Below are positions 55,843 through 64,000 of a DNA stretch of 64,000 nt, in pieces. The notes beneath the pieces were generated by a model, which was not told the DNA's origin, did no database searches, and saw only the letters and a list, made by a program, of their open reading frames with translations. The first letter of the stretch is position 1. Every line of letters starts with the position of its first letter. A program made the translations under genes and the position numbers. The stretch lies in the NCBI RefSeq assembly GCF_021869535.1, contig NW_026262581.1, forward strand, positions 117,456,771 through 117,520,770, written 5' to 3'. Source of the DNA: Mytilus californianus (taxonomy: Eukaryota; Mollusca; Bivalvia; Mytilida; Mytilidae).

Positions 55843-56098
55843 GTTTGTTTATGAAGTCTTTTTTTTATTTTCTTTTAATAAATTTTTTTTTAATTGATTT
55901 ATGCAGTTATTTTTTTAATAAAAATTGTAATGTGCATTAATGAAATCAATATAATCTGTTGAAAAAAACAAAGTAAAGCCCCCGCCCCCTGTATTGATAG
56001 TAAACCTTTTGCCTTTCTAAAATCACGTATAATGAACAAAATATGGATCGCCAAATAAAATTAAGTATATATTTTTATTTGCATGTATATGATTTCAG

Positions 56099-56326
56099 AG
56101 GTGACCTGCTACAACAAGTACAACCATGGTCAAAACTATGTAGGTAATGTCAGTAAAACATTTTCAGGAGAACCATGTTTGAACTGGAAGGTAGTTAATT
56201 CTCCGTATGCAAACTATCACGAAAACCATACATACTGTCGTAATCCACTACCAAGTCATATTGATAGACCATTTTGTTATACAGCAGCGGGATTTAAATT
56301 TAGCAAGTGCATCATCCCAGTCTGTG
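56099..56326 (+). CDS. Kringle-domain exon 3
   Basis: 228 bases between a TTTCAG acceptor and GTACAG donor-like sequence, phase 1 at the start and end. Six cysteines: VTCYNKYNHGQNYVGNVSKT, PCLNW, TYCRNPLPSHIDRPFCY, KCIIPVCG. Same length and pattern as the exon at 46526, including the unusual RPFCY. If unspliced, the frame runs only three more codons to a stop (GTA CAG TAA-like), so it could be the last coding exon if the donor is not used. The two arrangements cannot be told apart from sequence alone. Confidence 0.88.
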
Positions 56327-56569
56327 GTACAGTATAAGCATATTGTGTTGTCAATTTACTTTAAATAACTGCTCCAATCGTACAAAAACCCAACCGAATA
56401 ATTAGATCCTTTATCAGTATGATGTAAAATGCATATTATCAATCTATTCTGATTTTACTATAACAATTTTGAATGTAATACAAATTAAAAACCGAACCAT
56501 GCTTGTAATCCTTAAATTCAAAGTTCACGCATATCTAACATTTACAACGGAACTGCATATCTATAATGC

Positions 56570-57190
56570 ACCCAAAAATGAAACTTACACACCCAGCTGT
56601 CGTGGTTAACACTGCGCGATTTAAACTTCACCTTTAATTGATTTCATTTGGTTCCAACGTTTTTAATTTTCTTATCGGAATCATTCCCGAGGGATTCTCT
56701 CCTCCTTAGACCAAGCAGTGTTGTGGTCTATGACGGTTATAGTCAATCATTGAGATCTGCCTTAGTGTGGCCAGGAGATCTCAAATATCGACTGATGAGA
56801 AGGTGAGAACAAACGATGTCCGACTTTCAATCAAATACTGAATACCCAGACTTTTAACAGTCACTCGATTGGTACGAAATAAACCATATTTTGCAATGTT
56901 AATTTCAAGACTACAGTTGCTAACCACCGCAGCGGGGTGTGTTAGTTTTATTTTGGATGCATACATGCAGGTACGCAGCTCCGTTGTAAATACTAACGTG
57001 AACTTTGCAAGTTTAAAATTATACGTGCGTGGTTCGCTATTTAATTTGTTTTAAATCAAAATTAATCATGTTATGTACGTTGTTTAACCTATTTTTAATT
57101 TACTTTTATATTATGTTTGAAATTATATTGTAATTATTCTGCTCATTTTGGGCGCCGTGATTGGCAAAGAAAGTATTTGTTTGTTTGTTT
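56570..57190 (+). repeat. 3' end of an unidentified LINE or SINE with (TTTG)n tail
   Basis: The stretch ends TTTTGGGCGCCGTGATTGGC, then GTATTTGTTTGTTTGTTTGT at 57171-57190. A tetranucleotide tail after a GGCGCCGTGATTGGC block indicates a retroposed 3' end. No coding part is readable. Confidence 0.5.
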
Positions 57191-57344
57191 GTATTACGTT
57201 TAAGATTGTTTTAGTAAAATCAGAATAGACTGATAAGATTCATTTTACTTCATACCAAGTGGTTTCCTAACTCTATAAATCTTTATTCTGCAATCAGACA
57301 ACTAGTGTGCAAATAATGAGAATATGAATATCTGTTTCTCTTTC

Positions 57345-60300
57345 TCTGTACAGAATTACTGTATTTGCGCTGAAATATGAAAGGGAATCGAATATTACGA
57401 AGTACAAGAAACAGAGAAACACTGTTAACAATTTAAAAAAAAATCGTTAAAGAAAGATTTGAAACTAATTTAGATAACATTATATTTAGTAATGCTCGAA
57501 ATTCAAAAAACTAATTGGAAAACAATGAAAAGGTTAATAATGTCGAATAAGGGTTTAAATAATATTACTCCTCTACAAAATATCGTAAACGATGAGGATT
57601 TCAGTGACATAGTATATGAGGATAGTGAGAAGTGTGACCTGTTGAACAAATAATTTGGTTTGATATGCAAACTCGAGGAGGAAAAAATTCCTTTTCCAGA
57701 GTTTGAGGTAAAAAATAATACTTATATTCAAAATATATACATAAATCACTATTTATCCGAATAAGGCATCGGGACCAGATTTGATTAGTCACAGAATGCT
57801 GAAAATCTGCACTAAGACTGTGGCGGTTCCTTTACAAATCATATTAAATAAATCTCTTCAGCATGCAATAAAATTGAGAATGGAAATGGGGAATGTGTCA
57901 AAGAGACAACAACCCGACCATAGAACAGACAACAGCAGAAGGTCACCAACAGGTCTTCAATGCAGCGAGAAATTCCCGCACCCGGAGGCGTCCTTCAGCT
58001 GGCCCCTAAACAAATATATATACTAGTTCAGTGATAATGAACGCCATACTAAACTCCAAATTGTACACAAGAAACTAAAATTAAAAATAATACAAGACTG
58101 ACAAAGGCTAGAGGCTCCTGACTTGGGACAGGCGCAAAAATGCGGCGGGGTTAAACATGTTTATGAGATCTCAACCCTCCCCCTATACCTCTAGCCATTG
58201 TAGAAAAGTAAACGCATAACAATACGCACATTAAAATTCAGTTCAAGAGAAGTCCGAGTCTGATGTCAGAAGATGTAACCAAAGAAAATAAACAAAATGA
58301 CAATAATACATAAATAACAACAGACTACTAGCAGTTAACTGACATGCCAGCTCCAGACTTCAATTAAACTGATTGAAATATTATGTCTTCATCATATGAA
58401 TATCAGGCACAATCCTTCCCGTTAGGGGTTTAGTATCATACCATCAAAACATATATGAGAAGAACATAACCCGTGTCATGCCAACAACTGGTTTTTAAAT
58501 AAATGTGTTTAGTGCCGATGCAAAGACCCTATAAGTGGATCAATATTAACGCCAAAATATGCAATCTTTAATGACCTGACAACAGTATCGTAACTATATC
58601 CCTTCTTAATAAGTCTATTTAAAGGTTTTGTTAGCTTCAGAGGTGAATACTGACATTTTTGTGTTTTATAAAGAATATTTCGATAAAAAATTGGATGTGA
58701 AATACCTGAACGTATAAGAAGTCTGCATGTTGAGCTATATTTACGAATGATGTCCTTATACCGATGATAAAATTTAGTAAATGTTTTGACTAGTTTGTGA
58801 TATCGAAAACCCTGGTGTAATAATTTTTCAGTAATACACATAAATTTCTCTCGTTAAAATCTAAAACATTGTTACATACACGAGCGAATCGTACAAGTTG
58901 AGATATATAAACACCGTAAGATGGTGACAAGGGAACGTCACCATCTAAAAATGGATAATTAACGATAGGAAATGAAAAATCATCTTTTTTATCATATATT
59001 TTAGTATTAAGCTTTCCGTTAATGATATAGATATCAAGATCGAGGAAAGGGCAGTGGTCATTGTTAGTATTAGCTTTATTTAAAGTAAGTTCAACAGGAT
59101 AAATTTCATCTAGCTGCAAGACTGCAAATGTCATTACTATTTTTAAAAAGGTGATTCGTCTTTACCTTCAAACTATAGGCCAGTCTCTTGAATAAGGTGT
59201 TTAGTTAAAATCATGGAATGAACTGTTTTCAAAAATGTATACAATCATCATTTACATATGAATAAGCTATTTTATGAATATCAGTCTGTTTTTTTTCAAA
59301 ATATTCAACTGTACATCACATACTAGATATGTATAATTGTATTCCCAACTCGAATGAAATAAAGGATATAAATTGTATTGTCTTTTGCCATTTTTCAAGA
59401 GCTTTTGACGAGGTTTGGCATCGAGGGCTCTCACATAAAATGAAAGCTTACGGAATACATGGTAATTTATTTAACCGGTTTGAAAGTTATGTTGGTGATA
59501 GAAAAAAATGTGATCAATAAATCATCATCCTCATTTTGCAGTCTTTGAGCGGGAGTACCTCAAGTTTCGATACTTGGTCGCTTACTATTTATAATATATA
59601 TAAATGACATTGCAGAGAAACTCGCATCTCTGACCAGACTATGCGGATGACAGTTCGTTATTAACATTACTCGGGGCACGACGAGGGACATATAAACGCT
59701 GTTGTTGATCGTGACTTGGGAGTTGAACGAATGATTAAGAAGGCGGATTATGTTTTTTTTTAATCCAGACAAAACAGAAATAATGATTTTTTTTTCAAAT
59801 AATGACGCACCAGATCTAGAATTCTTCTTAAATGATAAAGAAACCCCTGTTACAAATGTCACAAACACAATGGGGTAACGTTTTTCTCTAATGCTTGGTG
59901 AAATAGCCATATCGACAATTTGATAACCAGTGCTACAAAACATTTAGAGATACTGAGAAAACTCAAGTACCGACTTTGCAGGGAAAATTTTGAAAAACTA
60001 TGTATTAGTCATATGACCAATTTTTGAATATGCAACTGAGGTTTGGGATAATTGTGGGATAGGATATGCTGATATACTTGCAAGTTTGCAGCTAGAATAG
60101 TTAATGGTTTGCCTATATTTACAAGAACGGAAAGTCTGTATGAGGAAGTTGGGTGGGAAACTTTAGCTGACAGGAGGAAATGACGAAAATTACAAATGTT
60201 TTATAACATACTATATAAACAAGCTCCGGGTTATCTATGACATCTCGTTCTACCCTGTGTACAGAGCTCAACATTATATCCCTTGCGAAATGGTAATGAT

Positions 60301-60980
60301 AATATTGTTCCTTTTTGTAGATTATCACTTACTAAAGAAATGTTGTACCATTAATTATAAGACTATGGGATTATACTAATTTGTCCCTTTGAAAATCAGA
60401 TTGTATCTCAAAATTTAAAATCCAATTAAAATGACTAAATACTATAAATAAAGATGTTACAATAAGCACAATTTTTATGGACCGAGGAAACTAAATATAA
60501 TTCTAACTCAATTATGATGCTCCTCATCTCTCTTAAGGATCATGGCTTGTTCAGAGTCAATATAATTGCTGACCTATCTTGTCTTTGTGGGTGCAGTATT
60601 GAGACTGTTCTTTATATACAGACTAGAGAGAAATTCTGATGAACATAAGATTGCTCCTTAATGACCCGATATTGAATGTTAAGTTACTAACATCTGGTAA
60701 TCCGAACCTCTCGTATGAACAAAACGTCCAAATATTTACACATGCATTCGAATTTATTAAAAGGTCTGAGATATTTCTTGTCATATGGTACTGAATAGTG
60801 TATTTGCGGTACATGCACATTATAGCTAGACTCGTAAAGTACTGTTTATTTTGAAAAAAATGCATGCTCATATTAATATTGTATCGTTATATATTGTAAT
60901 TCGTAGCGCACTTCATAAGTATGGTTTACTTGTGTCCAGTCTATTTTACTTTGAGTAAATAAAATATGTTTAAAATTAAC
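57345..60980 (+). pseudogene. LINE-C: decayed non-LTR retrotransposon ORF2, split by PLE copy 2
   Basis: Broken-frame similarity runs in order along the strand. RNTVNNLKK and RFETNLDNIIFSNARN (57410-57500); NIVNDEDFSDIVYEDSEKCD near 57580-57640; SGPDLISHRMLKI and VPLQIILNKSLQHA (57770-57870); then, after the PLE insertion, ANVITIFKK, SSLPSNYRPVS, and CIVFCHFSRAFDEVWHRGL (59375-59435, motif A), a broken motif B/YADD region (59545-59660), DKTEIM near 59770, and SYEQNVQIFTHAFEFIKRS at 60700-60765. A polyadenylation-like AATAAA lies near 60958. Many stops and frameshifts; it is clearly dead. The best-preserved part, CIVFCHFSRAFDEVWHRGL, is typical of the CR1/Jockey side of LINEs. Confidence 0.75.
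57862..59115 (-). pseudogene. Penelope-like reverse transcriptase, 5'-truncated, with 3' UTR (PLE copy 2)
   Basis: Reverse-orientation relative of the copy at 18299-19560. From 59115 downward: DEIYPVELTLNKANTNNDHC, FLDLDIYI, then YDKKDDFSFPIVNYPFLDGD and YGVYISQLVRFARVC. A one-base frameshift near 58848 leads to the frame MCITEKLLHQGF, FYHRYKDIIRKY, LNRLIKKGYSYDT and SLIGSLHRH. The 3' UTR continues to 57862 with GGGTGCGGGAATTTCTCGC and the same TCTCAATTTTA end. It interrupts LINE-C. At the junction about 20 bases of LINE-C appear lost and no target-site duplication is evident. Confidence 0.85.
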
Positions 60981-61559
60981 TAAAACCATGTCAATTATAT
61001 TTTTTTAGCTACGAAACTTTTCTTCTTGTTTCTAAAACTCTCACAAATGAAATTTAATATTTACAGTGTACAGCTCAGTGCACATGTATTTTTATATTGA
61101 TGACAGTATTTTAAAAAAATGTTGATTTAGTCTCTCTGACATTCATACTTCTATTTATCCAAGTGAGCTGAGCATTCATTTATTTTAAGAACGATTCAAT
61201 TAAGATTGGAACTATTCGTCAAGGACGTAATTCAGTTTAATGAGTACTCAGTCCGTTTATCTACGTTTTGTATAAGTTACATCGGAAAAAGTCCGTTGGT
61301 CAAGTAGGCTACTGGTCCGTTGAGAGTAATTAGTAAAAACTTACCACAAATATGGTTGACTCTTTTAATATACTAATATTAGTAATGGGTTTTCCAAAAA
61401 GTAGTGAGTATCTATTATAAGGGTTCAGAATTACAAAAAGTAAAAACAGTAATTCAAGTTAGAGTTAACTGTTTGCCTGCTATCTCTGAATAAAACTGAA
61501 AGGTGGCAATATAATTCTTCAAATCTTCATAGCTGTCACTTAAAAAAGAGGAGTGGAAA
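60981..61559. other. Non-coding stretch
   Basis: AT-rich sequence between LINE-C and the next hammerhead repeat; nothing recognisable. Confidence 0.4.
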
Positions 61560-61745
61560 TTAACATGAAAATAGATTACCTTAGCCATGTAAGCTGTATT
61601 TTTTTGACAAAAACATTTCATAACTTGGGTCCTCAATGCTCTGTAGCTTCGTACTTGATTTGGCATTTTAAATTTTTTGATTCGAACGTCACTGATGAGT
61701 CTTTTGTAGACGAAACGCACGTCTGGCGTACAAATGATAGACTAT
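61560..61745 (+). repeat. Family-3 hammerhead repeat, partial unit
   Basis: AGATTACCTTAGCCATGTAA, GGGTCCTCAATGCTCTGTAG and TTGATTCGAACGTC lead into HH-H. The 5' part of the unit is missing. Confidence 0.75.
61685..61729 (+). ncRNA. Hammerhead ribozyme, type I (HH-H, family 3)
   Basis: CTGATGA at 61692-61698, helix II GTCT/AGAC, GAAA at 61712-61715, helix III ACG/CGT with loop CA, cleavage after the C at 61723, helix I AACGTCA with TGGCGT. Fully consistent with an active core. Confidence 0.9.
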
Positions 61746-62164
61746 GAGCTTATTCACAAAGAATCCTGGAATGCAAGCAAATAAGATATATACAAACCTT
61801 CTGCACCGACAACTCTTAATATTCAACGTGACTTGTGATTAATTCATGGGGTGAAGGTGTGTTTCTCGGGACAAACTAGTTTTCAACAAGAATACTTAGA
61901 ATCAATGTTGTTTTTATCTTTACTTTTTTTCAAAACAAACTTTCAATTTGTGAATAAGCTCCTGGTATATTTGATAAATTTTCTTATAGGAATTATTGTC
62001 CTTTCATTAAATGATGATTTTTACCCTTTTGGGAAAACAGAAAAATAATTATGAGAAATTTATTCATGGATTATATTCTATGGTACAATGTTGGATCGTG
62101 TTCATTGTTGAAAATGCATGCACTAAGGCCTGGGTGGGCGACATAGACTCTTCAGAGCCTCTAC
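61746..62164. other. Non-coding stretch
   Basis: No gene seen; short ORF at 61851-62048 has no recognised domain. Confidence 0.4.
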
Positions 62165-62330
62165 TTGTTTTCCTCATATAACTCAGGCCGTTAGAATTGT
62201 TTTACATTTGTCATGTTGGGGTCTTTTATAGCTTGCTATGTGGTATGGGTTTTGCTCTAATATCATATGGGCTCTTGTGGAAAGTTGTCTTATTTGCAAA
62301 CAAACGACGGCATCTTCTTATATTATTAAA
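62165..62330 (+). repeat. CATACCACATCT-tail repeat, copy 16 (degenerate)
   Basis: AACTCAGGCCGTTAGAATTG, TTGGGGTCTTTTATAGCTTG and GGTATGGGTTTTGCTC remain in order; the end is reduced to GGCATCTTCTT. Confidence 0.65.
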
Positions 62331-62944
62331 TTTACCTTACCGTCTATCTTAACATGTGGCTTTAGACTAATGGCCAAGTGTCCTATCAAAGTGATCAAGT
62401 CTTCAATATTAAGAATCTGCTTATCAATTTCTCCATCTGTTGTTTGGGCGAAACGTTCGCAGATTTTTCTTCAACGTCATGTTGTTTTTACAAAGGGACG
62501 TAACACTGCTACTAACCCAATATTAAAATAAAACACGCCCACTAACCCTATATTAAATATACAGGGTCTCCATGCGGTCGCATTCCTAGAAATGTATAGG
62601 AGGTAAGAGTAATATAAAATATATGAATAGCAGTGAATACGCAGTAAGATTCGTTATCACATACATGCATTTCTATCGTTTGTTGTCTGTACGCATAATT
62701 ATGCTATTTTGTTCAGAATTCATTAGAATTGCCACGAAGAAGACGACCAAATATCTCATTATTAGCTCCTGCAAATTAAAACATTTAAACATCGATGAAA
62801 GATAGACTAAAGCGTTTTGTAATCTTGAGAGTCATACAAATTTAGTATCCAGCGCTGGACACAGTGCATGCTGTTTTGCCACGATATCACAGAATCCCAC
62901 TGAAAGAAGAACAAAAATTTGTGAAATCATACATTATTGGACTG
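62331..62944. other. Non-coding stretch
   Basis: AT-rich; nothing recognisable before the PLE terminal-repeat array. Confidence 0.4.
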
Positions 62945-63400
62945 TGGCGAAGCATATAAGTTTATTGTTTTCTGTCTAGTATTAAATTAATAGTTAAGAT
63001 CCATTTTGTTACATCTGGTGATCCGTTTCTTCGGCAATCGCCAATGGCAGTCAGCAGAGTTTAAGAACATCCGTTGTTCGACCTGCTAGTCAAATGCGTT
63101 TTGTTAAAATATACTTTTTCACTTTTTTGGTCTTTAGGAAAATGTTGTTTGTGCTGTATTTAGACCCCTCTACCAAGAAATTTGTTTTGCATGCACACGT
63201 ATAAAAAATGCGGTTTTTATCCAACGCAATCATAGGTTTGAACGTTGTTTTCAATTTAGACTTGTTTATATTTTTTGCTTGTATTATATTTGCCTTCGGG
63301 TTTATATAATCCGTTCATCCTATTTCGACTCTTCAAAATTGAAAAGTCAATCCTAAATTGAGGTAAACTATAAGGCCTTCCAAATACCGTTTTGATTCCT

Positions 63401-63446
63401 AACATCACTGAAGAGACATTAATTGTCGAAATCCGGATATGGTGTA
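63401..63446 (+). ncRNA. Hammerhead ribozyme, type I (HH-I, PLE family)
   Basis: Core CTGAAGA at 63408-63414, helix II GACA/TGTC, GAAA at 63428-63431, helix III ATCCGGAT, cleavage after the A at 63439. Identical across the core and helices to HH-A. Confidence 0.88.
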
Positions 63447-63939
63447 CCAATTTTTGCACTAGATGTTTACGGTATACCATCTTTTCCGCAAGTTTATTGT
63501 TTTCTGTTTGGTATTAAATTAATAATTAAGATCCATTTTGTTACATCTGGTGATCGGTTTATTTGGCAATCGCCATGCCAGTCAAGCAGGGTTTAAGAAC
63601 ATCTTTTGTTCGGCCTGCTAGTCAAATGCGTTTTGTTAAAATATACTTTTTCACTTTTTTTGTCTTTTGGAAAAATGTTGTTTGTGCTGTATTAAGACCC
63701 CTCTACCAAGAAATTTGTTTTGCATGCACACGTATAAAAATTGCGGTTTTTATTCAACGCAATCATAGGTTTGAACGTTAATTTCAATTTAGACTTGTTA
63801 ATATTTTTTCGTTTGGGCTTGTATTATACTTGCTTTCGGGTTATATGACCTGTTCATCCTATTTCGACTCTTCAAAATTCAAGAGTCTATCCTAAATTGA
63901 GGTAAATTATATGGCCTTCCAAATACCGTTTCGATTCCT

Positions 63940-63985
63940 AAGATCACTGAAGAGACATTAATTGTCGAAATCTGGATATGGTGTA
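63940..63985 (+). ncRNA. Hammerhead ribozyme, type I (HH-J, PLE family)
   Basis: Core CTGAAGA at 63947-63953, GAAA at 63967-63970, cleavage after the A at 63978. Helix III has a C-to-T change that leaves a T/G wobble, and helix I carries one mismatch (AGATCA against TGGTGT). Cleavage together with HH-I would release a 539-nt RNA. Confidence 0.8.
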
Positions 63986-64000
63986 CTAATTTTTGCACCT

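Larger units (their letters stand above)
62945..64000 (+). repeat. Tandem PLE terminal repeats, 539-bp period, two hammerheads, continues past the window
   Basis: A 5'-truncated unit (62945-63351), a full unit (63352-63890) and the start of a third (63891-64000) in direct orientation. The words CCTAAATTGAGGTAAA, AAGTTTATTGTTTTCTGT and ACCCCTCTACCAAGAAATTT recur at a 539-base spacing. It is homologous to the single repeat at 27940-28405 that follows a PLE reading frame. Tandem terminal repeats are a usual PLE arrangement, so a PLE body may lie just beyond 64000. Confidence 0.88.

Noticed and set aside
56780-56815. CTGATGAGAAGG as a further hammerhead core
   Set aside because: No GAAA box follows at a proper distance and no helix I or III partner is present.
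1-64000. CRISPR arrays, bacterial operons or riboswitches
   Set aside because: Direct repeats here are long transposon-derived units without regular short spacers, and genes have introns; the DNA is eukaryotic.

Overview
The window reads as nuclear DNA of a bivalve mollusc, most likely a mussel of the Mytilus type. It is AT-rich and intron-rich. It is packed with retroelement debris, including many copies of a 3' tail ending in CATACCACATCT that I associate with mussel genomes, and it carries a SINE core and hammerhead-ribozyme repeats of kinds known from bivalves. There are no operons, rRNA genes or CRISPR arrays. The only convincing host gene is a multi-exon secreted-type gene on the + strand. 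Four of its exons are visible: kringle 46526-46753, kringle 50858-51076, sushi/CCP 55663-55842 and kringle 56099-56326. All are phase 1-1 with AG/GT borders, so they can splice together in frame. Its signal peptide, remaining exons and both ends were not found.

Region by region. 1-4.8 kb: a decayed coding scrap and tail repeats. 4.85-13.95 kb: two nested non-LTR retrotransposons. LINE-A (minus strand, open ORF1 and ORF2) is split by LINE-B (plus strand, 7761-12192), which is bracketed by a 7-bp target-site duplication. 13.9-17.6 kb: foldback palindromes and a 3-kb unit with arms of about 370 bp. 18.1-20.6 kb: a truncated Penelope-like (PLE) reverse-transcriptase copy and tail repeats. 20.80-23.31 kb: a non-autonomous TIR transposon candidate with mirrored subterminal repeats. 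24-28.4 kb: a foldback, a tandem array of about 160 bp, and a PLE C-terminal fragment followed by a ribozyme-bearing terminal repeat. 28.8-38.4 kb: several PLE reverse-transcriptase pseudogenes of two lineages plus their tails. 38-46 kb: mostly non-coding, with minisatellite-like tracts. 46.5-56.3 kb: the kringle/sushi gene, whose introns hold PLE scraps, a SINE and most of the hammerhead-bearing repeats. 56.6-61 kb: LINE 3' ends and LINE-C, the latter split by a second truncated PLE. 61.5-64 kb: another hammerhead unit and a tandem array of PLE terminal repeats with a 539-bp period.

The most interesting content is a set of ten type I hammerhead ribozyme motifs in three repeat families. One family is linked to PLE terminal repeats, one is a dispersed repeat, and one forms a retrozyme-like tandem array whose neighbouring cleavage sites lie 342 and 366 nt apart. 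Helix I changes between families in a compensatory way, which supports a real RNA fold. Second in interest: in both LINE-A and LINE-B, ORF2 follows ORF1 in the same frame after a single TAG with no usable ATG in between.

All domain calls come from reading the translations by eye. No database search was run. Boundaries of degenerate repeats are approximate to 10-30 bases.
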